Part shown: positions 8,192-16,528 of the stretch, piece by piece | How positions within the stretch are numbered: the stretch's first letter is position 1 | Layout: the number at the start of each line of letters is the position of its first letter | From: JANWKA01 sp035533815 | GTDB lineage: Bacteria > Bacteroidota > Bacteroidia > Chitinophagales > Chitinophagaceae | NCBI GenBank assembly: GCA_035533815.1 | Contig: DATLTB010000035.1 | Coordinates: forward strand, 1 to 29,608 | Direction of reading: 5' to 3' | DNA: 29,608 bases | Position numbers and translations under genes: made by a program | The notes under the pieces: model-generated | Told to the model about the DNA's origin: nothing | Seen by the model: only the letters and a program-made list of their open reading frames with translations | Database searches by the model: none

Positions 8192-9712
8192 TTAATAATC
8201 CACTTTTGCAAAACAAATATAATTCCGGTAAATACAGGGTATAACGATTTGCCAGGAGCTGATCTGCTTACCATATTTGGGCATCCACTGGTATCCCCGG
8301 TCAAGGTCCCGCAATGTTGGCAGCTGGTTGATGCTTCCGTCAGGGGATACTTTGACATCGGTCAGCATGAAGGACCTGCGGAAAGGGGCATTGAATAAGA
8401 TGTGCAGGGAATTGCCTGTATTCATCAGTTGGTAAGAAAGCAGGGCATCGCTGTTGTCATCAAACTGGTTTTTGCGCACGAAATTACTCCATTGCATATT
8501 GCCATCGGGATCATAGCAAAAGACTGCAACGTTATCATAATAGTACCGCACATTATAATCGTTATTCCAGGAATTGGGATCATAATACCAGGGTGAAAAC
8601 GGGGAATAATAATAAGAAGGGTAGAAGGACCCGGGGCCATACAGATAATCCCACCGGTCCCATGGACTGGCGGATGAAGCTGTATAGTATGATTCGGCCA
8701 GCATCAGCATCCCTCCGTTACCAGTGAGGATGATCTGCCTAAGGAAATAATTATCAAACGCTGCCTTGGCCGTGGACTCCGTGCGGGCATTTTCTTTCAG
8801 GGACTCCCCGAAAGCCACGAATTTCTGCTGGTCAAAACTGCTGGTCACCCAATCATATTTTCCGAAATACAACCCCTGGACATCTCCCCTGCGCTGATTA
8901 TAATAAAAAGAAACAATGTAAACCCGGTTATCCTGGTTATCCAGCTTTAACCTCAGCTGATCCAGGAATTTATTTTGCATGTCCAGGGCCTGGGAGATCA
9001 TGGTGTCCTGGTCAGCCGGTTTTCTGATAATCCAGGCATTGTCCAGGGAGACCCGGGTGCCAGATTCCACCTTGTCAAAAATGAAATCCCCAAAATTGGA
9101 CAGCTTGAAGTTGCTTAAGTAATCCTTCCTGTCTTCCATGGGCAGCACCACCCGGCTGTTGTTGATCAGGCGCAGGTCCCCGTCCATCAGGAAAGTGTAG
9201 AAAATATTGCTGTTCCTGCGGCCCTGGTTGATTTTATACACCATGATCTTGCTTTTGTCCTCAGAGACGACCACGGAATAGAGTTTTGTTTTTACCAGGT
9301 CGGGGCCCATATCCGTGGAGTCGATAAACTGAAGCTGCCCGTTGAGCTGGCAATCAGCATCCATCTCAGCCCCATAGCAATATACCCACCTCCTGCGCTG
9401 AAACTGGTAGATGATCAGGAATTTCTGTGGAAAAGCCACGAAATCCACATTGATCACCCTGCCGGGGGGCAAAAAAGGCATTGGCACTACCTGTTTCAGG
9501 TTCATGCTGTTATCATAAATAGAAATGGTATAGTCGTTACGGTAACTGGTGTAAACCAGGATATTGTCTCCCACCCTGCCGATGATCTCAAATTCGGTGT
9601 TCTTATAGTCGTTCCGCTGTGGTTGCGAATAACTGATCTGCTGGGCGCAGAGAGCCAGTGGGGTTAGCCAGGCAACACCCAGCAGGAACAGAACGGAGAC
9701 AATGCGTTTCAT
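8192..9712 (-). CDS. Secreted protein of unknown function with a Tyr-rich stretch
   Basis: 506 residues with a clear signal peptide (KRIVSVLFLLGVAWLTPLALCAQQ, cleaved near residue 24). The body is rich in beta-type segments and looks like a propeller or repeat of strand pairs, without an enzymatic motif I recognise. Residues about 340-395 are extremely rich in Tyr, Ser, Pro and Trp (YYYSPFSPWYYDPNSW, then YYYDN). This could be a surface loop or a low-complexity linker. There is no lipobox and no type IX C-terminal domain that I can identify. A -7 box (TAACTTTG) lies 28 bp upstream of the ATG at 9712. It is transcribed divergently from the epimerase gene and upstream of the membrane-protein gene. 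Confidence 0.65.
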   Translation of the reverse strand: MKRIVSVLFLLGVAWLTPLALCAQQISYSQPQRNDYKNTEFEIIGRVGDNILVYTSYRNDYTISIYDNSMNLKQVVPMPFLPPGRVINVDFVAFPQKFLIIYQFQRRRWVYCYGAEMDADCQLNGQLQFIDSTDMGPDLVKTKLYSVVVSEDKSKIMVYKINQGRRNSNIFYTFLMDGDLRLINNSRVVLPMEDRKDYLSNFKLSNFGDFIFDKVESGTRVSLDNAWIIRKPADQDTMISQALDMQNKFLDQLRLKLDNQDNRVYIVSFYYNQRRGDVQGLYFGKYDWVTSSFDQQKFVAFGESLKENARTESTAKAAFDNYFLRQIILTGNGGMLMLAESYYTASSASPWDRWDYLYGPGSFYPSYYYSPFSPWYYDPNSWNNDYNVRYYYDNVAVFCYDPDGNMQWSNFVRKNQFDDNSDALLSYQLMNTGNSLHILFNAPFRRSFMLTDVKVSPDGSINQLPTLRDLDRGYQWMPKYGKQISSWQIVIPCIYRNYICFAKVDY

Positions 9713-9739
9713 GAAGTATGGGAATTAAAATACGGATCA

Positions 9740-9747
9740 CAAAGTTA
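9740..9747 (-). promoter_or_regulatory. -7 box (TAACTTTG) for the secreted-protein gene
   Basis: Exact match to the Bacteroidota TAnnTTTG -7 consensus on the minus strand, 28 bp upstream of the ATG at 9712. No good -33 TTG is seen at the expected spacing. Confidence 0.4.
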
Positions 9748-9889
9748 ATCCAAAAACTCCATGGGGTCCGCAGGGTGAACTGGCAGATTTGCAATCATTT
9801 AACAATTCTGAATATCAGGCCGGGCTCATGGGATTAACGTCGGTTCAAATGCGTTATTTTAGCACCAGGGATAAACATTATTCACCTTC

Positions 9890-10801
9890 ATGGAAAGCGT
9901 GACCATAACCGGAGGAACCGGCCTGCTGGGCCGGGAATTATGCAGGTGGCTATTGACAGCCGGATATCGGGTCAATGTCCTCTCCCGGGGAAATACCAAC
10001 CCTTCCTTCGCAGAAAATATCCGGCTGTTCCGCTGGAATCCCCAACAGGGGACCATTGATGAAAAGGCTATTTCCGATACAGATTTTATCATCCACCTGG
10101 CCGGAGCCAGCATTGCCGCAAAGCGATGGTCTGAATCCCGCAAAAAGGAAATCCTGGAAAGCCGGGCAGGGGGAGCCAAACTGTTAAATGCAGCCATGCA
10201 GCGGATCCCCAACCGGGTCAGGGCCGTGATCGGAGCTTCAGCCATCGGTTTTTACGGATCCAGTGACCAGAAGATTTTTCATGAAAATGATCCAGCCGCA
10301 CCGGATTTCCTGGGACAGACCTGTATGGCCTGGGAAGATAGCCTCCGGCCGGCAGAAGCATTGGGTAAAAGGATGGTGATCCTGCGCCTGGGCATTTTGC
10401 TAAGCTCCCGTGGCGGTGCCCTGAAAGCGCTATCCCAACCCATGCAGCTGGGCTTAGCCTGCATACCGGGAAGCGGCCGGCAATGGATGAGCTGGTTGCA
10501 TATCCAGGATGCAGCCCGGATATTTGTCCACAGCCTGGAAACCACGGAGATGACCGGAATTTATAATGCAGCGGCACCGATGCCTGTGCAATATGCGGAA
10601 CTGGTAAAAACCCTGGCGTTCACCCGGCATAGATCAGGAAGCCTGCTCCTCAGGCTTCCTCCATGGTTGCTTAAGCTGGCCCTGGGAGAGATGGGGACCG
10701 AACTGCTCAAAAGCTGCCGGGTTGCCGTGGATAAGCTGTCCGGCACCGGATTCCAATATCAATACCCTGATCTTGAGCAGGCCCTCAACCACCTGGAATA
10801 A
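9890..10801 (+). CDS. TIGR01777-family NAD(P)-dependent epimerase/oxidoreductase
   Basis: 303 residues of the atypical SDR family that includes E. coli YfcH and human SDR39U1. The N-terminus has the nucleotide-binding GGTGLLGREL loop (8-17). Family hallmarks follow: DFIIHLAGASIAAKRW, SASAIGFYG-like residues (GASAIGFYGSSDQ) and MSWLHIQDAARIF. The C-terminal DUF1731-type region includes PPWLLKLALGEMGTELL. Substrate and physiological role are not established for this family. It is convergent with pabB and the two coding ends overlap by 17 bp, so neither has room for a separate terminator. Confidence 0.88.
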   Translation: MESVTITGGTGLLGRELCRWLLTAGYRVNVLSRGNTNPSFAENIRLFRWNPQQGTIDEKAISDTDFIIHLAGASIAAKRWSESRKKEILESRAGGAKLLNAAMQRIPNRVRAVIGASAIGFYGSSDQKIFHENDPAAPDFLGQTCMAWEDSLRPAEALGKRMVILRLGILLSSRGGALKALSQPMQLGLACIPGSGRQWMSWLHIQDAARIFVHSLETTEMTGIYNAAAPMPVQYAELVKTLAFTRHRSGSLLLRLPPWLLKLALGEMGTELLKSCRVAVDKLSGTGFQYQYPDLEQALNHLE

Positions 10802-12038
10802 TCACTGAGTCCTGCAATACCTCCGCAAGCACCGCTGCCTTCAACCGGCATTCCTCCAGTTCAAGGGCGGGAACGCTCCTGCAGGTGATGGCAGATCCGG
10901 ACTGAAAGGACAGGTACCCGTCAGCGGCATTGTACTGGATAGCACGGATCACGACATTGAAATCAAAGTCCTGCTGCGGATCAATATAACCCACTGCTCC
11001 GGAAAACAGTCCCCGGCGGGCTGTTTCATGGGACTCGATCAATTGCATCACCCGGATTTTAGGTGCCCCGGTCATGGATCCCATGGGAAAAGCATACCGT
11101 ATGGCATCAATAAAATGAACACCGGGCCCGATCCTGCATCTCACCGTAGAAATCATCTGATGCACCTGGGCAAAGGACCGGATGGTACACAGTTCATCCA
11201 CCTGCACTGAATTTTCTGCCGCAGCACGGGACAGGTCATTTCTCACCAGGTCCACGGTCATGATATTCTCCGCCCGGTCCTTGCCGCTGTGCAGGAGCTG
11301 CAGGAACTGATCATGGTCCGCCGATGCCTGGCTTTTCCGGGGAGCCGTTCCCTTAATGGGCTGGGATAGCAGTTCCTGCCCGGTCTTGCGCAGGAATCTT
11401 TCCGGGCTGGCACAGGCCAGGTGCCGGGATCCCAGCCGGTAATACGCGGCAAAGGGTGCCGGGGACCTGGAATTCAGGACCTGGAACAGGCTGACGGGGT
11501 AAGGGATATGGCCAGTCCGGTGAAACTCCCTGCAGAAATTCACTTCATAACAATCTCCGGCCCGGATATGTTGTTGCAGGCTGCCAACCCTATCCAGATA
11601 TTCCCTGTCCGAAAGACCGGAGCAGAATGGTGCTTCCCTTACCTGAACTTCAGGAATATCCGGGCTTTCCCTGATTTCCTCCAGGATTCGGGCAGCTTCC
11701 GTACGGTCACCTGCAATAGCAATGACCAATTCTCCCGGTTTCAGCAGGACCAATATCCCGGGACAGAAAAAATGCAGGTCCGGAAACCCCAATCCGTCCG
11801 GATTAGCAGATGAAAGGGCTTCGAGCTCGTTTTTCAGGTCATAACTGAGATACCCGAAGATCCAGTCTCTTTTTTTCTGCTGGAATTCGCGCAACAGGCT
11901 GAAGGCGGCGCCGGCCCCTGCCTGTAGGGCATCCGTCGCCCCTGCCGCCACCAGGCATTCGTAGGAAGAAGGCGGATTAGCATATCCATTGCTGTCCAGA
12001 TAACAACAGGGATCAAAACGGCTGGCCCAGTTCAGCAA
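10785..12038 (-). CDS. pabB: Aminodeoxychorismate synthase component I (PabB)
   Basis: Converts chorismate plus ammonia to 4-amino-4-deoxychorismate for folate synthesis. The chorismate-binding domain is complete: PIKGTAPRK, in which Lys marks PabB rather than anthranilate synthase (PIAGT), then DRAENIMTVDLVRNDLSR, FPMGSMTGAPKIR, LFSGAVGYID and a final QSGSAITC. The 417-residue model starts at TTG (12036-12038). Conserved-looking residues continue upstream in frame (FKNR, preceded by REFHFFPPVQVSS) to the stop at 12120-12122 without any ATG. The true start may be a rare codon such as ATA at 12090-12092 or CTG at 12114-12116, the latter overlapping the stop of the acidic-protein gene. No pabA or pabC is in the window. 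Confidence 0.88.
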   Translation of the reverse strand: MLNWASRFDPCCYLDSNGYANPPSSYECLVAAGATDALQAGAGAAFSLLREFQQKKRDWIFGYLSYDLKNELEALSSANPDGLGFPDLHFFCPGILVLLKPGELVIAIAGDRTEAARILEEIRESPDIPEVQVREAPFCSGLSDREYLDRVGSLQQHIRAGDCYEVNFCREFHRTGHIPYPVSLFQVLNSRSPAPFAAYYRLGSRHLACASPERFLRKTGQELLSQPIKGTAPRKSQASADHDQFLQLLHSGKDRAENIMTVDLVRNDLSRAAAENSVQVDELCTIRSFAQVHQMISTVRCRIGPGVHFIDAIRYAFPMGSMTGAPKIRVMQLIESHETARRGLFSGAVGYIDPQQDFDFNVVIRAIQYNAADGYLSFQSGSAITCRSVPALELEECRLKAAVLAEVLQDSVIIPGG

Positions 12039-12112
12039 CCGGTTTTTAAAGGAGGAAACCTGAACGGGAGGAAAAAAGTGGAACTCGCGTATGGGAAATA
12101 AATTTGAAAGCC

Positions 12113-12547
12113 TCAGAAATCATCGTCATCATCTTCATCGAAGGCGGGATCGGTATACATATCCAGGTCCTTAAATTCATCTTCAAAATCAAATTCTTCT
12201 TCTTCCCCCGATTTCTTTTTCTTTCCTGATTTGTTTTTCGATTTGGGTAAATCAAATTCCTGGAAATCGGGATCAAAGTCCTCTTCACTGTCCCCCTTTT
12301 CCCATTCATCTTCAAATTCCGGCTCATCTTCATCTCCCTCTTTGTCCTCCTGGTCCGCTGAGTTGGATCCTCTTTCTTCTGATTTTTTGCCTGATACAGC
12401 AGGAAGGTCAGTGATCATTTCATCTTCCAGTTCGGGATCATCCTCATCTTTTCCGGTTTGTTTGGGAGCAGGTGATCCAGGCTTGGAAGAATCAGGTGGC
12501 TTACCCTGCTTTTTCGCATTGTCGGATTTCGCCTTCATGTTGATCAA
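12113..12547 (-). CDS. Highly acidic, intrinsically disordered protein of unknown function
   Basis: 144 residues with almost no hydrophobic core. A Lys/Ser/Pro-rich first 30 residues is followed by long Asp/Glu tracts (DEDDPELEDE, DKEGDEDEPEFEDEWEKG) and a terminal DEDDDDDF. A single basic patch (KSKNKSGKKKKSG) lies at about 102-114. This looks like a disordered polyanion, perhaps a nucleic-acid mimic or a chaperone-like or metal-buffering tail protein, but the function is unknown. It lies between purA and pabB on the same strand and may be co-transcribed with them. Met4 is an alternative start. That it is coding is supported by clean codon phase and by the gene filling the gap, although low complexity makes chance frames common here. 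Confidence 0.6.
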   Translation of the reverse strand: MINMKAKSDNAKKQGKPPDSSKPGSPAPKQTGKDEDDPELEDEMITDLPAVSGKKSEERGSNSADQEDKEGDEDEPEFEDEWEKGDSEEDFDPDFQEFDLPKSKNKSGKKKKSGEEEEFDFEDEFKDLDMYTDPAFDEDDDDDF

Positions 12548-12630
12548 AATTGTATCCGTAAAGTTTTAACTACTTTTTTAATCCGCCAAATTTTTTTTGC
12601 CGGATTTATCCGGGTAAAAATGCTGTTTTT

Positions 12631-13896
12631 TCAATCCCTGATCAACACCTGTTCGCGTCCCGGGCCATTGGAAACATAACGGATAGGGATACCCAGATGG
12701 GTTTCCACAAAACGGATATATTCCTGCATTTGTTGCGGCAGCTCACCGCCGCGGGTACAGGCAGCCGTATCTTGCTGCCAGCCATCAAATGTGGTATATA
12801 CAGGTTGAATGTCAAGGTGATTGATGTCAAATGGCATTTCTGTGATGTATTGATCGTTGACCCGGTAATCCGTACAGGCTTTTACCGGATCAAACTGGTC
12901 AAGCACATCGGATTTGGTCATGACGAGCTGGGTCACCCCGCTGATCATGCAGGCATATTTCAAAGCGACCAGATCTATCCAGCCACATCTCCTCGGACGT
13001 CCGGTGGTTGATCCGAATTCACTGCCGGTCACCCGCAGCAATTCCCCCGTGTCATTGGTCAGCTCAGTCGGAAATGCCCCGCTGCCTACCCGGGTGCAAT
13101 AGGCTTTGGTCACGCCGATCACCTGCTGCACCTCCTGAGGAGGAATTCCAAGTCCTGTGCAGACTCCGGCGGATATCGTGCTTGAACTCGTTACATAAGG
13201 ATATGTTCCGAAATCCACATCCAGCATACTTCCCTGGGCGCCTTCTGCCAGCACCTTTTTGCCTTCCTTCAGCCGGCTATTGATAAAATATTCTCCATTG
13301 ACCAGGTTCATGGATCTCAGCAACTCAAGGGATTCGGTAAATTCCCTTTCCCATCCGGAGATATCTTCGGTGAATCCATAAAAATCAAGCAGCCGCATAT
13401 GGCTTTCCCGCAGCTTTTGGTAAGCTGCGGGAAAATTTCCGTGGACCAGATCCCCCACCCGAAGTCCGTTGCGTCCGGTCTTATCAATATACGCGGGGCC
13501 AATCCCCTTCAGGGTAGATCCGATTTTTCCCAACCCTTTTGCCTGTTCCGACGCCTTGTCCAGGGCCCGATGGGTCGGCAGGATAAGGTGTGCCTTTTCA
13601 GAAATGAACAGATTCTTTTTCAGGTCAATGCCGAACGATGCAATCTTTTCACATTCTCCCCTGAATACAACCGGGTCCAGCACCACGCCATTGCCGATCA
13701 GGTTAACTACCTGGGGATGGAAAACCCCGGACGGGACCGTATGGAGGATGATTTTCCGGTCATTGACATATAACGTATGTCCGGCATTAGGCCCTCCCTG
13801 GAAACGGGCGATTACTTCATACCGGTCAGCAAAATAATCCACGATTTTCCCCTTGCCTTCATCACCCCACTGAAGACCCAAAATGACGTCTACCAT
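12631..13896 (-). CDS. purA: Adenylosuccinate synthetase
   Basis: First committed step of AMP synthesis: IMP + aspartate + GTP to adenylosuccinate. 421 residues, close to the usual 430. The N-terminus has the GTP/Mg loop LQWGDEGKGKIVDYF with the catalytic Asp, then FQGGPNAGHTLYV with the catalytic His, GSTLKGIGPAY, GRNGLRVGDL and AEGAQGSMLDVDFGTYP. The GTP-binding TTGRPRRCGWIDLV segment is near 290, and the end is RYVSNGPGREQVLI. It is a complete frame from the ATG at 13896. A -7 box (TATTTTTG) lies 47 bp upstream. Confidence 0.97.
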   Translation of the reverse strand: MVDVILGLQWGDEGKGKIVDYFADRYEVIARFQGGPNAGHTLYVNDRKIILHTVPSGVFHPQVVNLIGNGVVLDPVVFRGECEKIASFGIDLKKNLFISEKAHLILPTHRALDKASEQAKGLGKIGSTLKGIGPAYIDKTGRNGLRVGDLVHGNFPAAYQKLRESHMRLLDFYGFTEDISGWEREFTESLELLRSMNLVNGEYFINSRLKEGKKVLAEGAQGSMLDVDFGTYPYVTSSSTISAGVCTGLGIPPQEVQQVIGVTKAYCTRVGSGAFPTELTNDTGELLRVTGSEFGSTTGRPRRCGWIDLVALKYACMISGVTQLVMTKSDVLDQFDPVKACTDYRVNDQYITEMPFDINHLDIQPVYTTFDGWQQDTAACTRGGELPQQMQEYIRFVETHLGIPIRYVSNGPGREQVLIRD

Positions 13897-13942
13897 CTTT
13901 TATCGTGATTTGTAACCAGTGAAATAAAGGAATCAAGCCGGG

Positions 13943-13950
13943 CAAAAATA
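13943..13950 (-). promoter_or_regulatory. -7 box (TATTTTTG) for purA
   Basis: Exact TAnnTTTG match on the minus strand in the rel-purA gap, about 47 bp before the purA ATG. No good -33 partner is visible, so confidence is modest. Confidence 0.35.
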
Positions 13951-13998
13951 AGCGGAAAATGGGAATTGGGGAATGACTGATGCAAATTTAACGGCCGG

Positions 13999-16233
13999 TC
14001 ATTCCTCCAGGCGGTTGACGGACTGGATACCTTCCAGTTTCTTCAGGCGGTTCACCAGCTCTTCCAGTTCGTCAAGATCATGCACAAACACTTTGATGAT
14101 CCCTTCGAACAATCCTTCCCTGGACTCAATAGTCAATCCGGAAATATTCACTTTCAGTTCGCCGGAAATCACATTGGTGATCTTATTGATCACCCCGACA
14201 TCATCCATACCAATGATCCTTAATCCGGTCTGGAAACTGATCTCCCTGTTTTTCAGCCATTTGGTTTTTACGACCCGGTGTCCGTAGTGAGAGAGGAGTT
14301 GTGCGGCATTCGGACAGTTGGTGCGATGTATCTTAAGTCCTTCCCCGGCGGTGATGAACCCGAAGACATCATCCCCTGGAATGGGCTTGCAGCAGTTGGC
14401 AAGCCTGTAAGCTACTTTATCCGAACTTTCCCCGAATATCAGCAGCTCTGCCTCCTTTTTGGGCACCTGCTTCTGCAACTCACCGCCTGCTTTGAGTTCG
14501 GCGGCCTTCGGAGTCCGGGGCGCCTCGATCCTGTCCCCCAGGACATGGAACTGCCGGAGCTCCCGCAGGTCAATATTGCGTACGGCAATCTGGTAATGCA
14601 GGTCAAGCGGAGATGGCTGCTTGTAGAACTGGGCGATCTCATTGATGTTTTGGGCACTCGCCGGTACTCCCAGATGTTCAAGCTTCCTTTCCAATGCGGC
14701 CTTCCCATCGGCGGCAACCATTCTTTTTTCTTCCTTCAGCGAATCCTTAATCCTGGATTTTGCTTTGGCGGTGACCACAAAATTCAACCAGTCTTCGCTG
14801 GGCTTCTGCTTGCCGGAAGTAATCACTTCCACCTGGTCCCCGCTGTGCAGCTTGTGGCTGAGGGGCACCAGCTTGTAATTTACCTTGGCTCCGATGCAGC
14901 GGCAGCCGATATCCGTATGAATGGCAAAGGCGAAATCAAGTGCGGTGGATCCGGAAGGCAGGATCTTGAGGTCCCCCTTGGGCGTATAGATATATATTTC
15001 TTCCGCAAACAGGTTCAGTTTAAAGTCCTGGAGAAAATCCAGGGTGTTGGTATCTGAGTGGTTGAGCAGGTCCCTGATCTGGCGGAACCATTCATCGAAT
15101 TTGCTGTCCTGGGTGGCCCCTTCCTTGTATTTCCAGTGGGCGGCAAGTCCTTTCTCCGCGATCTCATTCATCCGCTGGGAACGAATCTGCACCTCCACCC
15201 ATTTCCCTCCGGGTCCCATGACGGTGGTGTGCAAAGCCTCATAACCGTTCGATTTCGGATTGCTCAGCCAGTCCCGGAGACGTTCTGTGCTGGGTATGTA
15301 AAAATCGGTGATGATGGAATAGACTTTCCAGCAGTCTGCTTTTTCCCGTTCTCCGGCAGATTTGATGATGATGCGAATGGCAAACAAGTCATAGACTTCT
15401 TCAAAAGTCACCCCCTTCTTCTTCATCTTGATCCATATGGAATGAATGGACTTGGGGCGGCCGAATATCTCCAGATCGAATTTCTGGCGGACCAGCTCTT
15501 CACGGACCGGCTTGATGAACTCATTGATATACCGGGACCTTTCCCGCCGGGTATCCTTCAGTTTCTGGGCTATCTCAAAATACATTTCAGGCTCCGTGTA
15601 TTTCATGGCCAGGTCTTCCATCTCATCTTTTATATTATACAACCCAAGCCTGTGGGCCAGCGGAGCATAGATGAATACAGTCTCCGAAGAGACCTTAAGC
15701 TGCTTTTCCCGGGCCATGCTGTCCAGCGTACGCATGTTGTGCAGTCGGTCGGCCAGTTTGATCAGGATGACCCGCGGATCATCGGCCAGGGTCAGCAGGA
15801 TTTTCTTGAAGTTTTCAGCCTGTTCGGTGCTGTTGCCCGAATCTATGACATTGGATATTTTAGTCAGTCCGTCAATGATCTTCGCACAAAGGGTCCCGAA
15901 TTCCCGATCCACGTCTTCCAGCGTCACTTCCGTATCCTCCACCGTATCATGAAGAAGGGCACAGATCGCGGAAGTCACCCCAAGTCCAATCTCATCCACG
16001 CTGATCAGGGCAACGGCCAGCGGATGCAGGATATAGGGTTCACCGGATTTGCGGCGCATATCCCGGTGTGCCTCGGCAGCCATTTCAAAAGCCACGCGCA
16101 CGAGCTCCTTGTCCCCCTTTTTCAGTTTTGTCTTCAGCGCCCTGAGCAGGGCCCTGTACTGGCGCACGATTTCCTTTTTCTCCTGCTCGGGGGAAAAATG
16201 GTACACTTTGCGGGGGGACATCAGTTCCAGCAT
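13999..16233 (-). CDS. rel: Bifunctional (p)ppGpp synthetase/hydrolase, Rel/SpoT family
   Basis: 744 residues with the full RSH layout. The HD hydrolase domain (about 40-190) has His70 in PYILHP and His95-Asp96 in LLHDTVEDTE, so hydrolysis should be active. The synthetase domain (about 240-360) has YDLFAIRIIIK and GYEALHTTVMGPGGKWVEVQ. A TGS domain (IYIYTPKGDLKILPSGSTAL) comes next, then a helical region, a zinc-finger/RIS-like segment (RLANCCKPIPGDDVFGF) and a C-terminal ACT domain (INKITNVISGELKVNISGLT). It controls the stringent response at the ribosome. The ATG at 16233 lies only 5 bp after a consensus -7 box, so translation may be leaderless or begin at Met5 (16221). It is divergent from tRNA-Leu. 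Confidence 0.93.
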   Translation of the reverse strand: MLELMSPRKVYHFSPEQEKKEIVRQYRALLRALKTKLKKGDKELVRVAFEMAAEAHRDMRRKSGEPYILHPLAVALISVDEIGLGVTSAICALLHDTVEDTEVTLEDVDREFGTLCAKIIDGLTKISNVIDSGNSTEQAENFKKILLTLADDPRVILIKLADRLHNMRTLDSMAREKQLKVSSETVFIYAPLAHRLGLYNIKDEMEDLAMKYTEPEMYFEIAQKLKDTRRERSRYINEFIKPVREELVRQKFDLEIFGRPKSIHSIWIKMKKKGVTFEEVYDLFAIRIIIKSAGEREKADCWKVYSIITDFYIPSTERLRDWLSNPKSNGYEALHTTVMGPGGKWVEVQIRSQRMNEIAEKGLAAHWKYKEGATQDSKFDEWFRQIRDLLNHSDTNTLDFLQDFKLNLFAEEIYIYTPKGDLKILPSGSTALDFAFAIHTDIGCRCIGAKVNYKLVPLSHKLHSGDQVEVITSGKQKPSEDWLNFVVTAKAKSRIKDSLKEEKRMVAADGKAALERKLEHLGVPASAQNINEIAQFYKQPSPLDLHYQIAVRNIDLRELRQFHVLGDRIEAPRTPKAAELKAGGELQKQVPKKEAELLIFGESSDKVAYRLANCCKPIPGDDVFGFITAGEGLKIHRTNCPNAAQLLSHYGHRVVKTKWLKNREISFQTGLRIIGMDDVGVINKITNVISGELKVNISGLTIESREGLFEGIIKVFVHDLDELEELVNRLKKLEGIQSVNRLEE

Positions 16234-16237
16234 AATC

Positions 16238-16245
16238 CAAATTTA
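16238..16245 (-). promoter_or_regulatory. -7 box (TAAATTTG) abutting the rel start codon
   Basis: Exact TAnnTTTG match on the minus strand, ending 4 bases before the annotated ATG. If used, the transcript would start at or next to that ATG. This favours a leaderless mRNA or the internal start at Met5. Confidence 0.35.
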
Positions 16246-16326
16246 CGGATTCCCCTGCTAAACCAGGAATACCTGCCGGAGGTTCCCTGCGGTCAAAACG
16301 ACATTTTTCACTGACTGCTAAAACCT

Positions 16327-16334
16327 TAACTTTG
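16327..16334 (+). promoter_or_regulatory. -7 box (TAACTTTG) of tRNA-Leu
   Basis: Exact match to TAnnTTTG, 17 bp before the mature tRNA. A TTTTT run at 16304-16308 is positioned as a weak -33 element. Confidence 0.5.
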
Positions 16335-16351
16335 CCCTCCTTTATTCCCGG

Positions 16352-16433
16352 GCGGGTGTGGTGAAACTGGTAGACACGCCAGACTTAGGATCTGGAGCTT
16401 CACGGCATGGGGGTTCGAGTCCCTTCACCCGCA
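16352..16433 (+). tRNA. tRNA-Leu (anticodon UAG)
   Basis: The acceptor stem GCGGGTG (16352-16358) pairs with CACCCGC (16426-16432), with discriminator A at 16433. The anticodon stem CCAGA/TCTGG closes the loop CTTAGGA, giving anticodon TAG (16386-16388), which reads CUN leucine codons. The long variable arm (GAGCTTCACGGCATG region) marks a class II tRNA, and the T-loop GGTTCGAGTCC is canonical. The 3' CCA is not encoded (CTA follows), as is common in this phylum. Confidence 0.97.
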
Positions 16434-16443
16434 CTAAACCCGT

Positions 16444-16469
16444 TTTTATGCCATAATAGGGGCATAAAA
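16444..16469 (+). terminator. Hairpin after tRNA-Leu, possible terminator
   Basis: Perfect 9-bp stem TTTTATGCC (16444-16452) and GGCATAAAA (16461-16469) with an 8-nt loop, just downstream of the tRNA. There is no strong T-run after it on the plus strand, so its role as a terminator is inferred mainly from position. Confidence 0.4.
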
Positions 16470-16528
16470 TGACTACTTGTCAGGTTAAATATGGGGTATT
16501 ATAATTGCTTTCACCAATTGCTTTGACC

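Noticed and set aside
12046..12333. 95-codon basic frame next to the acidic protein
   Set aside because: An out-of-phase reading of the GAN-rich codons of the acidic gene, which turn into Lys/Arg/Asn/Met runs. It has no independent support.
12231..12569. 112-codon Ser-rich plus-strand frame
   Set aside because: Antisense of Asp/Glu codons reads as Ser/Phe. It is a composition artefact.
15058..16314. 418-codon plus-strand frame
   Set aside because: Antisense shadow of rel. The rel frame has complete domain motifs, whereas this frame shows only reverse-strand composition effects.
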